NCBI RefSeq assembly: GCF_001586165.1
Contig: NZ_CP014608.1
Location: 4,898,001 to 4,962,000, forward strand
Direction: 5' to 3'
Origin: Obesumbacterium proteus
Lineage (GTDB): Bacteria; Pseudomonadota; Gammaproteobacteria; Enterobacterales; Enterobacteriaceae
Length of the DNA stretch: 64,000 nt
The notes beneath the pieces were generated by a model. It was not told the origin of the DNA, searched no databases, and worked only from the letters and a program-made list of their open reading frames with translations. This document shows positions 8,468 to 18,313 of this stretch, one piece after another. How positions within the stretch are numbered: position 1 is the stretch's first letter; each line of letters starts with the position of its first letter. The position numbers and the translations under genes were made by a program.

Positions 8468-8498
8468 TGGAGTGACCGCTATAATAGCCGTCACTCCA
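8468..8498 (+). promoter_or_regulatory. ppa -10 region inside a perfect 9-bp inverted repeat
   Basis: TGGAGTGAC (8468-8476) and GTCACTCCA (8490-8498) are perfectly complementary and bracket CGCTATAATAGCC, which contains a consensus -10 hexamer TATAAT (8480-8485). ppa starts 28 bases downstream. A convincing -35 is not visible (CTGTTC at the right distance is weak). The repeat could be an operator or a hairpin at the transcript's 5' end. Confidence 0.55.
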
Positions 8499-8525
8499 TT
8501 TCTGGTTTGATTAAAGGAAACCGAC

Positions 8526-9056
8526 ATGAGCTTGATTAACGTCCCTGCTGGCAAAGATATGCCAGAAGACATCTACGTAGTTATCGAAATTCCAGCTAAC
8601 GCTGATCCAATCAAATATGAAGTAGACAAAGAAACAGGCTGCCTGTTCGTAGACCGTTTCATGTCTACCGCAATGTTCTACCCATGCAACTACGGCTACA
8701 TCAACCACACCCTGTCTCTGGACGGTGATCCGGTTGACGTTCTGGTCCCAACTCCGTACCCACTGCAGCCAGGTTCAGTCATTCGTTGCCGCCCAGTTGG
8801 CGTGCTGAAAATGACTGACGAAGCCGGTGAAGATGCGAAACTGGTTGCTGTTCCACACAGCAAAATGACCAAAGAATACGATCACGTCAAAGATGTGAAC
8901 GATCTGCCTGAACTGCTGCGCGCCCAAATCTCCCACTTCTTTGAACATTACAAAGATCTGGAAAAAGGCAAGTGGGTTAAAGTTGAAGGTTGGGATAACG
9001 CTGAAGCCGCTAAAGCTGAAATCGTTGCCTCTTTCGAGCGCGCTAAAAACAAATAA
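8526..9056 (+). CDS. ppa: inorganic pyrophosphatase (family I)
   Basis: A 176-residue essential cytosolic enzyme hydrolysing pyrophosphate to phosphate. The signature DGDPVDVLV is at residues 66-74, with metal-binding aspartates D66, D68 and D71, and the DVNDLPE segment follows. Length equals E. coli Ppa. Strong ribosome-binding site AAAGGA. Terminator at 9074-9105. Confidence 0.98.
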   Translation: MSLINVPAGKDMPEDIYVVIEIPANADPIKYEVDKETGCLFVDRFMSTAMFYPCNYGYINHTLSLDGDPVDVLVPTPYPLQPGSVIRCRPVGVLKMTDEAGEDAKLVAVPHSKMTKEYDHVKDVNDLPELLRAQISHFFEHYKDLEKGKWVKVEGWDNAEAAKAEIVASFERAKNK

Positions 9057-9073
9057 TTGTTTTCACGTGCACG

Positions 9074-9105
9074 AAAAAAAACACCGCCATTGGCGGTGTT
9101 TTTTT
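9074..9105. terminator. bidirectional terminator between ppa and ytfP
   Basis: Stem ACACCGCC / GGCGGTGT with a 3-base loop, flanked by seven A on the left and six or more T on the right, so it can serve convergent ppa (+) and ytfP (-). Confidence 0.92.
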
Positions 9106-9132
9106 ATGTTTTACTGTCAGATAAGCAGCGTG

Positions 9133-9486
9133 TTATTCGCCACATTCCTGATCGCGTTTCAACCAGTCGCCGCATTTGATACGTGGCAAACTGTCTACCG
9201 AGTACAGATAGATATATATCCACGCACTGCCAAATGGCGTTTGAATCAGCTCTCTACGATAATCCTTGCTGTTGCTCTTCAGCTCATCCAGCTCGGCTAA
9301 AATGGAAGAGTTAATGCGATAGACTTCGCAAAACACCTTTCCCTCGCCCGGAACTACTGCCGGGAAATGGCCGAGATCGTACATCTCGTACCCTTCAAGC
9401 TCACATTCACCCAGCAACATGGCGTTAGTCATCCAATGACTATTGCCCTGCTTACGACGTAGACTTCCATATACAATAATTCGCAT
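9133..9486 (-). CDS. ytfP: gamma-glutamylcyclotransferase-fold protein YtfP
   Basis: A 117-residue GGCT-like (AIG2/BtrG) domain protein: MRIIVYGSLRRKQGN carries the YGSLR substrate loop, and ELDELK carries the conserved acidic residue. It follows tamB with a one-base overlap (TGATG); a GTG one codon upstream is also possible. The TamA-TamB-YtfP order is conserved in enterobacteria although YtfP's substrate is not established. Confidence 0.92.
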   Translation of the reverse strand: MRIIVYGSLRRKQGNSHWMTNAMLLGECELEGYEMYDLGHFPAVVPGEGKVFCEVYRINSSILAELDELKSNSKDYRRELIQTPFGSAWIYIYLYSVDSLPRIKCGDWLKRDQECGE

Positions 9487-12400
9487 CACTCAAACTCAAA
9501 CTGATAGAGCAAATCGAGTGCCTGATCGAGTCCAGACACCGCTTCCAGATATAATTTTGGCATTAGGCGATAGCGTAACGTTAGCGTCGCCAACGAATCA
9601 AATATCCCAACACCATATTTTACCTGTAATCCTGGTAGTACATAACCACTCACAACAACCTGTGAGCTGTCTCCAACGCCCTGAGCGTCCAGAGATAAAT
9701 TACTCACGCCAAAGGTTTCGCCGATTTTACCCACCAGCTTACCACTTTGCGCCACACCCATGCCGATCAGCATTGATGTCATGGCATTACTGTCCGTTCC
9801 CGAACTTTCTAATCCTTGCCCACGCAGCAAATAAGACAGCGCCATCTGCTGTGACATGGCAGGATCTGAGAATACTTCTAGTTTCGGCTGATCAGCAAGT
9901 CCTGTTACACGTACCCCGGCAGTTACGTCATCTTCCGTGGCGTCAGGGTTACGAATTGCCTCAATATTCAGCAATGGCTGCTCTGGTGGCCCAGAGAAGA
10001 TCAGTTCACCTTTGCGGATCAACAAATCTTGTCCATACGCGGCAAAACGACCTTCAGGAATATTCACCTGACCATTTAAGCCAAGACCATGTTCGTCTTG
10101 AACCATCTTCAGATCGCCCTGCAATTTCGCTTTCAGACCGAATGCATCCAAGCGAACGTTAGGGCCAATGTGAATATTCAAATTACTGTTAATCGGAATC
10201 GACGCCGACGCAGGCGTTATCGGCTGACGCTGGTTATTCAGCATCACCTCATCCGACGATACCGACACCGCGCTTTCAGGCAGTTCCTGCACCGTAATTC
10301 GCGCCCAAGGAATACCCACCGAGCCGTTTAAAGCAAACATCTTCGGCGTCGCTTCAAACACAATATCCGGTGACACATCCAAACGCACCATCGGCGGAAC
10401 AGTTACGCGAACGCGATCTCCTTTCACTGCAATCTGCGCTCGCCATGCATCAATCACACGCCAATCCGCATTACCCGTCAGATTAAGTTGCCCACGCGAG
10501 GTTTTGATCACCCCTTGCAGCGCCGAACTCATCCCCGCAAAGTTAACCGCTAGATTGCCGTCAGTGATATCAAATGGCATAAACTGCCCATCGATATCTA
10601 CTTTATCTAGCGCCATACGTCCGAAGATCTGCGGCTGCTGAGCGTTACCACCTAAGCGTAACGCCGCATTCAACATCCCCTGCGCTTTTTCTCCAGACAT
10701 CAGCGCAGGATTCAACATCGCCAGCGAGATGCTCTTGATGTTCACGTTACCCGACAGATTTCTGCGTCCTTGAGGATCGGCAATCTGAACGTTTCCATCG
10801 AGCTGGCCATTGCCAGCAATTCGTATCAGCCAATCAAGCTGAGCACGACCATGATTCAGCGCTGCGTTCAGGTTTAACGTGTCAAAGGCAATAGGTAGCT
10901 GATTCCCCTGAACGGCCTGCTGCACCTTAACGCCTTTGCCAATAAGCGAAACTTTCGCCTCCGGCAGCGCCTGACCTTCCTTCCAGCTCACGTCCGCTCG
11001 CCCGGTAAATACCCCGTTCAATGCGGTATCTGGCCCCAAGAACGGCTTAATCATGGCTAAATCGAAGCGGTTTAATACCACGCTGGCGTTGCCGCTCGCG
11101 CCTGCTTCAATCGTTTTCGGAACACAAACCTCAGCGTTCGGGTTTAACCAGCAATGTGGGCCAACGCTAATCTTCTGCTGCTGATTAAGATAATCGAGCG
11201 CGATAGGTCGGGTTAAGCGCCACTCGCCAACCGGAGTATCAAAGCGCGTATCGTTTAAAGTCCCCTGCCAGCGCTCAGTGGCGCGATCAAAACTGCCTTT
11301 CAGCGCTAACTGACCAGAAAGCGGATCGCCATTGATTTTCAGCTGCAGCTGATGCTGTTTCTCACTGCCTTTGGCATCCAGCGTTAATAGGCTTATCAGG
11401 AAATCATCCTGTTTCAGTTGCTCAACGCGCGCGTTCAGATTGCCTTCAATCTGCTCGCCAGAACGAACATCGCCGTCCAGCTTCACTCGATTGATGGTTA
11501 GCGTCTGCCACTGCAAACCAGACGCCGTGAGATCGGCCAATACCTGCGGCGCTTTTAGATTGCCACGCAGTTTCAACGTGCCTTTCGCCGTGCCCGCTAA
11601 ACCCGGCAGATTACCATCAAGGCGAGGCGCATCAATAACGGCATCCAGCGCCCACTTATCAGAGAGCTCGCCGGTGATATCAATCTTGTTGCGGCCTAGG
11701 CCAATATGCATCTGTGGAATTTTCCACTGACCCGCCTGATTGCCCGTCAGATTCCCACGCACATCAACCTGATTTTGCTTCACGTTACCATCGAGCTGAA
11801 GCACCGGAACACGTAGCTGCCAGTTTCCACCGTATAAACTGCCCTGCGTTTCAATATTGCCGTTCAGCTTAGCCGGCCATTCAGGCCACTGTTTCGCCGT
11901 ATTGATACCATCAAGCGTGAGCTTACTCTTCCAACTGATGGCTTTGCTCCAATCAACCAAGGCTGAAAGATCGGTATTCCCCTGCAAAGCAGCGACACGC
12001 AAACGAGTTAAATTAAATTGTTGGTCGGTCCCTTTACCATCAAGGGTAATTTTGGCTGCTGGAATTTCATTGCCGCTAACATCGGTTCGCAATGACAGCG
12101 CATAGGCCTTACCACTACCGTTCAAGCGCAGGCGAATATTTTTCGCTTGATACTCTGGCGTCCCCACCAAAGGCCACTGCACGCCTGGGCTTTCCAGCGT
12201 CAAAGCCAGTGGTAAGCCCGCCGTGGCTAATTGGGTTTCTGCCGCTAACGTCGCTTTTACCGGGCCGGATAAATTAGCATCCAGCGTTAATACATCGCGC
12301 AGATCGCCTTTGATACCGAGCTTCAATTTTTCGCCTTTAACCGGATCAACGTTCAAATCTGCATTCAGGCGGAAATCCATCGGCCACTGATCGCTCAGCG

Positions 12401-13412
12401 TCGCCTGACCATGCATGGATACGTTACCCTGCGGCGAACGAACCTCCAGCGTATGCAAACGCAGCGCGCTATCTTTAGTCACTGCCCTCACCAGCAACGA
12501 ATTCACCACAATATCGCTGTCGCCGGTGATACGTAATTGCTCACCAGAAATCCGCTTAACGGTCAGATCCAGTGGCAAACGCAGTTCTGGCAAATCAGGC
12601 AGCAATGGTTTAGCAAACAGCTCAGCCAGTACTTCACCTAATGGCTTCTCAATCGCTGCTTTTTCCGCCTCAGCCTGTGCATCTTTCTGCGCTTCGGCCT
12701 TTGCCTGCTCAGGCTTGGCAACCTGCTTCACCACGTGCTCCGCGGCATCGGAAGCTGCCTGCTTGGCGCTATCGGCTGCGGCATCCATCGCTGCCTGAGT
12801 CACCGGCTTATCTTTAACAGCAACCGCAACCACCTGATCCTGAACCGGCGTTGCAGGCGTTTTCGGCAATGCCACCAGCAGAGACTTAATGTTGGTTGGC
12901 AACAGCGTTAAGCCGCGATCTCGCCATTCAGCACCGGTTCGAAACTCTTCCAAAGAAATAGCGGTGTCATCGACCGTGACGTGAACGTTATTGATACGCA
13001 GCAAACGGATCGCCACGGGATAAGGCGCTTTCAGCTCGGTCAGCGGTTCACTGGTGGTTTCTGGCGTAGGCTCAGAAGGTGCCAACTCTTGCGTGTTAAT
13101 AGCAACGTCAATCTGATTGGCCGTTAGAGCATTCAGGCACAGTTCGCTTTTTTTCAAGCAGCCGATATCAACTGCCAGATGAAACTCACCAGCTTTCACT
13201 TTCACACCGGGCATTTGGTAAGAAACGCCGGTTAACGTTAGATTACGCCACCCGCCGGTTACGCCCGCGATATCGAGGCCCGGCACCCAACGCGCCGCGC
13301 TGTTGATAACAAAATGAAGCCCCGGCGTACTGATTACGGTGCCAATTAGACCAACCACCAGCAATACGAGCACCAGCAAAAAGATCAGGCTGAATTTGAT
13401 TACACGTCTCAT
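9486..13412 (-). CDS. tamB: translocation and assembly module subunit TamB
   Basis: A 1308-residue AsmA-like protein anchored in the inner membrane by an N-terminal helix (about 5-28) and spanning the periplasm to TamA. Together they support outer-membrane protein assembly and are implicated in phospholipid transport. The C-terminal DUF490/TamB domain is strongly conserved (TDSNAMTSMLIGMGVAQSG, then the final YQFEFE). It is ~50 residues longer than E. coli TamB, owing mainly to an Ala/Lys/Glu-rich, probably coiled-coil insert at about 190-256. The start overlaps the tamA stop by 4 bases (ATGA), implying translational coupling. Confidence 0.96.
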   Translation of the reverse strand: MRRVIKFSLIFLLVLVLLVVGLIGTVISTPGLHFVINSAARWVPGLDIAGVTGGWRNLTLTGVSYQMPGVKVKAGEFHLAVDIGCLKKSELCLNALTANQIDVAINTQELAPSEPTPETTSEPLTELKAPYPVAIRLLRINNVHVTVDDTAISLEEFRTGAEWRDRGLTLLPTNIKSLLVALPKTPATPVQDQVVAVAVKDKPVTQAAMDAAADSAKQAASDAAEHVVKQVAKPEQAKAEAQKDAQAEAEKAAIEKPLGEVLAELFAKPLLPDLPELRLPLDLTVKRISGEQLRITGDSDIVVNSLLVRAVTKDSALRLHTLEVRSPQGNVSMHGQATLSDQWPMDFRLNADLNVDPVKGEKLKLGIKGDLRDVLTLDANLSGPVKATLAAETQLATAGLPLALTLESPGVQWPLVGTPEYQAKNIRLRLNGSGKAYALSLRTDVSGNEIPAAKITLDGKGTDQQFNLTRLRVAALQGNTDLSALVDWSKAISWKSKLTLDGINTAKQWPEWPAKLNGNIETQGSLYGGNWQLRVPVLQLDGNVKQNQVDVRGNLTGNQAGQWKIPQMHIGLGRNKIDITGELSDKWALDAVIDAPRLDGNLPGLAGTAKGTLKLRGNLKAPQVLADLTASGLQWQTLTINRVKLDGDVRSGEQIEGNLNARVEQLKQDDFLISLLTLDAKGSEKQHQLQLKINGDPLSGQLALKGSFDRATERWQGTLNDTRFDTPVGEWRLTRPIALDYLNQQQKISVGPHCWLNPNAEVCVPKTIEAGASGNASVVLNRFDLAMIKPFLGPDTALNGVFTGRADVSWKEGQALPEAKVSLIGKGVKVQQAVQGNQLPIAFDTLNLNAALNHGRAQLDWLIRIAGNGQLDGNVQIADPQGRRNLSGNVNIKSISLAMLNPALMSGEKAQGMLNAALRLGGNAQQPQIFGRMALDKVDIDGQFMPFDITDGNLAVNFAGMSSALQGVIKTSRGQLNLTGNADWRVIDAWRAQIAVKGDRVRVTVPPMVRLDVSPDIVFEATPKMFALNGSVGIPWARITVQELPESAVSVSSDEVMLNNQRQPITPASASIPINSNLNIHIGPNVRLDAFGLKAKLQGDLKMVQDEHGLGLNGQVNIPEGRFAAYGQDLLIRKGELIFSGPPEQPLLNIEAIRNPDATEDDVTAGVRVTGLADQPKLEVFSDPAMSQQMALSYLLRGQGLESSGTDSNAMTSMLIGMGVAQSGKLVGKIGETFGVSNLSLDAQGVGDSSQVVVSGYVLPGLQVKYGVGIFDSLATLTLRYRLMPKLYLEAVSGLDQALDLLYQFEFE

Positions 13413-15145
13413 AGTTCAGGCCCCAATCCGATGTAAAACTGCAAATCATGGTTATCTTTATCACCAACCGGTACCGCAAAATCGAGCTTGATTGGCCCAA
13501 CCGGTGATTCCCAGCGCACGCCAACACCCGCGCCGGTATAAAAATTACTGCGTTTGATATCGTTCACCGCTTCACCAGAGTCCACAAAGGTGGCACCCCA
13601 CCACTTTCCAGTGACGTTATATTGATATTCCAATGAACCCGTAGCGAGTTTGGAAGCACCGGTTAACTTGCCGGAGCTATCTTCCGGTGAAATTGATTTG
13701 TATTTATATCCACGAATACTGCGGTCACCACCGGCGAAGAAACGCAGGTTTGGCGGCACTTTCTCGAAGTTATTGGTTTCAATCCATCCCACGTTTCCGC
13801 GTACCACAAAGCGATGTTTTTCGGCTAACGTGCGGATCCACACTTGCTGAGCCTGCACTACGGCGAAGTCAACGTCAGAGCCCCACGTGGTATCGGATAC
13901 ATCAAATGAATAGCGCTGGCTATCACCCCATACCGGCATGAGCCCACCGCGAGAGCGGGTGCGGTTCAGCATAATCCCCGGATACAACAGCATGGTGTCG
14001 TTCGACACTTCACCCTGCGTAAAGTGGTTAAGGCTCCAACGCAGGTTAACCGAACGCTGCCAGCCACTCGACAGATCCCAATATCTCGCCACGTTCAGCG
14101 TGGTGGTATCTTCTTCGGTATCATTGAGATCGGTACGCTTAAAACCGCCCTGCAATAGGTAATATTGCTCAATCGGGTTCTTTAGCAGCGGAATTTTGTA
14201 GCTGAAATCTGCGGTTTGTTCTGGTGCAGAAAGGTTAAGCGAGGTTTCGAAACTGTGCCCATACGAGTTAACCCAAGGACGTTTCCACGTCGCCTGTACG
14301 CGCGGCCCCACGTCGGTAGCATAGCCACCGCCAAGCTCAACGGTATTACGCACTTTAGGAGAAACCACCGCGTCTAGCGGCAGCTCTTTATCGGCGGTTG
14401 CCTGTTTAAAATCAGGCGATACCACTACCGAGTTGAACCAGTTGGTAGCGGATAGACGACGGCTGAATTCAGCCAACTGCTCAGAAGTGTAATATTCACC
14501 CTGTTTGAAAGGCACCAAGTGCTGCAAATACTCTTCTCGGATCTGCGAACCTTCAAAAGTCACATCGCCAAAGCGGTAGCGTTTGCCGCTATCGAAATCG
14601 ATATCCCAAAATGCTTTGCGCTCATCCTCGATAACACCAAGCTGATGCACCGGCATCGTGGCGTCGAAGTAGCCTCTGCGCACCGCAATAGACGTTAGGG
14701 AGTTCTTGAAACTATCGTAAGTGCCATGGTTAAGCACAGTGCCAATTTTAGGCTCACCGGTTTTTAGCAGTTCTTTATAGGCAGAATCATCTTTAGCCTG
14801 CCCTAAAATTTTCACGTCAACGCCCGCAATCAATACGGGTTCACCGGCCTTCACCTTCGCAATCAGCAAGGGTCTTTCAGGCGGTTTTTTATCTTGATAA
14901 TCAAATTCAATGGTTGGCTGATAATAGCCGAGCGCTTTCAGCCCCCGCCGAATAGACTCATCAACTCGGGCGCGAAAACGGCCATCGTTGCTGACTTCAT
15001 CATTTTCGATGGTGGAAAGACTGGCTCGTACGTTCTGTTCGAGCGACCCGCTTAAACCTTCAACTTTTAAGCGAACTTGCGCTGCATTGGCCAATGGGGA
15101 TGCCAAAAAGAGGCATATAAAGCCAAAGAGACGAAATCGTGGCAC
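13409..15145 (-). CDS. tamA: translocation and assembly module outer-membrane protein TamA
   Basis: A 578-residue Omp85-family protein. Signal peptide about 1-21 (ending PLANA-AQ), three POTRA domains (about 22-265), then a 16-strand beta-barrel ending ..DLQFYIGLGPEL. The lid-lock motif region SIRGYKYKSISP is present (about 465). It partners with TamB, encoded next. The 252-bp region to divergent msrA carries its promoter. Confidence 0.96.
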   Translation of the reverse strand: MPRFRLFGFICLFLASPLANAAQVRLKVEGLSGSLEQNVRASLSTIENDEVSNDGRFRARVDESIRRGLKALGYYQPTIEFDYQDKKPPERPLLIAKVKAGEPVLIAGVDVKILGQAKDDSAYKELLKTGEPKIGTVLNHGTYDSFKNSLTSIAVRRGYFDATMPVHQLGVIEDERKAFWDIDFDSGKRYRFGDVTFEGSQIREEYLQHLVPFKQGEYYTSEQLAEFSRRLSATNWFNSVVVSPDFKQATADKELPLDAVVSPKVRNTVELGGGYATDVGPRVQATWKRPWVNSYGHSFETSLNLSAPEQTADFSYKIPLLKNPIEQYYLLQGGFKRTDLNDTEEDTTTLNVARYWDLSSGWQRSVNLRWSLNHFTQGEVSNDTMLLYPGIMLNRTRSRGGLMPVWGDSQRYSFDVSDTTWGSDVDFAVVQAQQVWIRTLAEKHRFVVRGNVGWIETNNFEKVPPNLRFFAGGDRSIRGYKYKSISPEDSSGKLTGASKLATGSLEYQYNVTGKWWGATFVDSGEAVNDIKRSNFYTGAGVGVRWESPVGPIKLDFAVPVGDKDNHDLQFYIGLGPEL

Positions 15146-15397
15146 GCGAACTCCTGAAGTTTACCCTACCCGTAAAACATTCCGTCTGTCAGGGGGAACT
15201 GCTATCCGACGGAATTCAAAAATGTGCATGTGCACCAGTTTGCAATGCCATTAGTAACATGGTTGCAATAATTAGGCATATTGTGCGCAAAGTAAGTATG
15301 AGATACAACTAATGACCGAATTGATCTAAATAAAGTAATCACTAAAGTTATGTATATAGTAGCTGAGTGATACATAAATCTAAGACAGGAGCCTCCT

Positions 15398-16039
15398 GTG
15401 GCTAACGCAAATCATAATATTCAACCACTTACGGCAGAGCACGCGCTTCCTGGCCGCAATACCCCTATGCCTATTGCTAAAACACACGCGGTGAACGGAA
15501 ATTCTATGACCGAGGTTCCAGAAGGAATGGAAACCGCCATTTTCGCTATGGGATGCTTCTGGGGCGTAGAACGTTTGTTCTGGCAGCAGCCGGGGATTTA
15601 CAGTACGGCGGCTGGATATAGCGGCGGATTCACACCCAATCCAACCTATCGCGAAGTATGTTCTGGCCAAACGGGTCACGCGGAAGCCGTGCGCATCGTG
15701 TTTGATCCAAAAATCATCAGCTATGCAAAATTGCTTGAGCTGTTTTGGGAAAATCACGATCCCGCTCAGGGCGATCGTCAGGGAAATGACATTGGCAGCC
15801 AATACCGTTCTGCTATCTACGTGCTTACACCGCAACAGCAGGCTGAAGCGCTGACCAGCGAAACTCGCTTTCAGAAAGCGATGAAAGAAGTCAACGACTC
15901 GCGCGAAATCACCACCGAAATTAGCGCGGCCAAACCGTTCTACTATGCAGAAGATGAGCACCAACAATATCTGTATAAAAACCCGCATGGCTACTGCGGC
16001 CTGGGCGGCATTGGGGTATGCCTGCCGCCACAGCTTTAA
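15398..16039 (+). CDS. msrA: peptide methionine-(S)-S-oxide reductase MsrA
   Basis: A 213-residue repair enzyme reducing methionine-S-sulfoxide. Catalytic Cys53 lies in GCFWG (52-56), and the resolving cysteines lie in the C-terminal GYCGLGGIGVC. The start is GTG at 15398, six bases after CAGGAGCC; the N-terminus (about 1-20) is divergent as in the family. Divergent from tamA as in E. coli. Confidence 0.96.
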   Translation: MANANHNIQPLTAEHALPGRNTPMPIAKTHAVNGNSMTEVPEGMETAIFAMGCFWGVERLFWQQPGIYSTAAGYSGGFTPNPTYREVCSGQTGHAEAVRIVFDPKIISYAKLLELFWENHDPAQGDRQGNDIGSQYRSAIYVLTPQQQAEALTSETRFQKAMKEVNDSREITTEISAAKPFYYAEDEHQQYLYKNPHGYCGLGGIGVCLPPQL

Positions 16040-16289
16040 TATTGTCGAGAACCCGCTTCACGATTAAAATTGGCTAATAGCAATGGCTTATGAAGAAGTG
16101 AGCACCTTTTAATCTCTAGCTGGTTTCTCATGGCTGCTGCTATACTAGACGCGGGTCACAGAAATGTGGCCTCGTTAATAGTAGTTAGTACGCGGCATAG
16201 TGCGCAAAAACTAGCCGTTTTTTGTTAAACTCCCATTAATCACTGCCCTTCACTATTCCCCGGAGCACTCCGGTCGAAGCGGATAAATT

Positions 16290-17636
16290 ATGTTAAACAG
16301 TATTTTACTGATCCTGATATTGATCGCGATAAGCGCCTTTTTTTCCATCTCGGAAATTTCACTGGCTGCCTCTCGCAAAATGAAATTGAAAACAATGGCT
16401 GATGAAGGCGATATCAACGCTTCTCGTGTCATTGCACTCCAAGAACAGCCTGGTTACTTCTTTACCGTGGTACAAATTGGGCTAAATGCCGTCGCTATCC
16501 TCGGTGGTATCGTCGGTGACGCCGCATTTTCTCCAACCTTCCGGATTCTGTTTGACCGCTTTATGGCACCAGAAATCTCCGAGCAGGTCAGCTTTATTTG
16601 CTCATTCGTGTTGGTTACCAGCTGCTTTATTTTGTTTGCCGACCTCACACCGAAACGCATCGGTATGATCGCCCCTGAAACGGTCGCCGTTCGGATCGTC
16701 AACCCGATGCGCTTCTGCCTGTTGGTATTCAGACCTTTGGTATGGTTCTTCAACGGCCTTGCCAACATGATCTTCCGCTTATTTAAGCTGCCAATGGTAC
16801 GTAAAGACGATATTACGTCTGATGATATCTATGCCGTCGTTGAAGCCGGTGCACTCGCGGGCGTACTGCGTAAGCAAGAGCACGAGATCATCGAGAACGT
16901 ATTTGAGTTGGAATCTCGCACGGTTCCTTCTTCTATGACGCCGCGTGAAAGCATCATCTACTTCGATTTGAGCGAAAGCGAAGAAAGCATCAAAGAAAAA
17001 GTCTCTACTCATCCGCACTCTAAGTTTTTAGTTTGTGATGGGGCAATCGATCACGTGGTGGGCTACGTTGACTCCAAAGATTTGCTGAACCGCGTATTGG
17101 GCAATCAAAGCCTCGTGCTCAGCAGCGGCGTGCAAATTCGCAACGTGTTAATCATTCCTGATACGCTGACGTTATCTGAAGGGTTGGAGAGTTTTAAAAC
17201 CGCCGGTGAAGACTTCGCTATTATTCTGAACGAATATGCGTTGGTGATGGGTATCATCACGCTTAACGACGTAATGACCACGCTGATGGGCGATCTGGTT
17301 GGTCAAGGCCAAGAAGAGCAGATCATCGCTCGCGATGAAAACTCGTGGCTGGTTGAAGGCGTTACGCCAATTGATGATGTGATGCGCGTGCTGGATATCG
17401 AAGAGTTTCCGCAGAACAGCAACTATGAAACCATCGGCGGCTTCATGATGTATATGCTGCGCAAAATTCCAAAACGCACCGACTACGTCAAATACGCGGG
17501 TTATAAGTTTGAAGTTGTTGATATCGACAGCTACAAAATTGATCAGCTGCTAGTAACTCGCTTGGCTGAACGTCCAGCGCCGATCATTCCCGATGCGGCT
17601 GGCGATTTAGAAAAAGCAAAAGAAGCAAATACCTAA
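16290..17636 (+). CDS. ytfL: CNNM/CBS-domain membrane protein YtfL (UPF0053, putative cadaverine/ion exporter)
   Basis: A 448-residue inner-membrane protein: CNNM transmembrane domain (about 1-190, first helix MLNSILLILILIAISAFF), a CBS pair (about 210-330) containing PSSMTPRES and NEYALVMGIITLNDV, and a C-terminal CorC_HlyC domain (about 345-430). Relatives include CorC and YoaE. E. coli YtfL has been connected with cadaverine/putrescine export and stress; the substrate here is not proven. A small hairpin (CCGGAG / CTCCGG) sits just before the start codon. Confidence 0.9.
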   Translation: MLNSILLILILIAISAFFSISEISLAASRKMKLKTMADEGDINASRVIALQEQPGYFFTVVQIGLNAVAILGGIVGDAAFSPTFRILFDRFMAPEISEQVSFICSFVLVTSCFILFADLTPKRIGMIAPETVAVRIVNPMRFCLLVFRPLVWFFNGLANMIFRLFKLPMVRKDDITSDDIYAVVEAGALAGVLRKQEHEIIENVFELESRTVPSSMTPRESIIYFDLSESEESIKEKVSTHPHSKFLVCDGAIDHVVGYVDSKDLLNRVLGNQSLVLSSGVQIRNVLIIPDTLTLSEGLESFKTAGEDFAIILNEYALVMGIITLNDVMTTLMGDLVGQGQEEQIIARDENSWLVEGVTPIDDVMRVLDIEEFPQNSNYETIGGFMMYMLRKIPKRTDYVKYAGYKFEVVDIDSYKIDQLLVTRLAERPAPIIPDAAGDLEKAKEANT

Positions 17637-17670
17637 GCTCAGCGCTTCAAACTGAATGACAGAAACACAA

Positions 17671-17694
17671 ACGGCCCGCAAGGGCCGTTATCAT
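17671..17694. terminator. terminator between ytfL and ytfK
   Basis: Perfect 7-bp stem ACGGCCC / GGGCCGT with a GCAA loop followed by TATCATTTT. Located between convergent genes; the T-run is best for ytfL. Confidence 0.7.
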
Positions 17695-17775
17695 TTTCCT
17701 ACTTTCTAGCCTATCAACTCTAGCCTATTCGCTCTAGCTTAGTAGCAACACAGCAGGGAGCTCTTCCCAATCTGC

Positions 17776-17982
17776 CTATGCCATTTCGGCCTGCAGTCGT
17801 GTGACTTGACGATTGATCTCAGACATCGCGCTGAGGTGGCGTTTGTCTCGCACTTTCGGGGGAAGAACCTTCCCCATGTCGAACTCGAAAGCGCCGACAT
17901 CCTTGATATATAACCGTCCACGAAACAGGGTTTTTACATACTTGGCGACAAGAAGCGGATTGTAGCGTTGGAAGATTTTCAT
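17776..17982 (-). CDS. ytfK: small protein YtfK (DUF1107, SpoT-activating in E. coli)
   Basis: A 68-residue protein, MKIFQRYNPLLVAKYVKTLF at the start, RGRLYIKDVGAFEFDMGK in the middle and a helical tail EINRQVTRLQAEMA. In E. coli YtfK binds SpoT and promotes (p)ppGpp accumulation under phosphate or fatty-acid limitation. The frame is open well upstream, but this ATG has a Shine-Dalgarno (GGGAGGTAAAC) and the family N-terminus. Confidence 0.93.
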   Translation of the reverse strand: MKIFQRYNPLLVAKYVKTLFRGRLYIKDVGAFEFDMGKVLPPKVRDKRHLSAMSEINRQVTRLQAEMA

Positions 17983-18313
17983 TGTTGTGTTTACCTCCCG
18001 GTAATGACATGCGGCAGGGTATAAAAATTCAATCAGCCAAAACGGCTGCACGGCCCCTATCCGCGTAATGGAGTATAAATATAGACTGCTTTCACAACTT
18101 TGGGTTCCCATAAAGCGGCATTTTTCACTATATTTACCTCAACTGACAGAATGGTATGCAAAAAGTCATACCCAGTATGAAATAATCGCGCAAAAAATGG
18201 GGTTTTAGCCTTACAGAATAAAACTTTCGATCACACTTCAAAACAGGACAGACCTCCGATCACAATCTATGCTTTTGACACGATCGTTCTGACTGTTTAT
18301 TTAGGGAGCCTGC
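17983..18313. other. ytfK-ytfJ divergent intergenic region (331 bp)
   Basis: Holds promoters for both divergent genes. I see no confident -35/-10 pair or operator. A ribosome-binding site (AGGGAGCC) precedes ytfJ. Confidence 0.5.

Noticed and set aside
12415..12798. A 127-codon Ala/Ser/Cys-rich frame opposite tamB, and other long antisense frames
   Set aside because: Each is antisense to a clearly homologous gene and has composition typical of a shadow frame; none has a recognisable domain.
15146..15397. Possible small RNA gene between tamA and msrA
   Set aside because: AT-rich divergent promoter region with no promoter-terminator pair of suitable spacing or stable hairpin.
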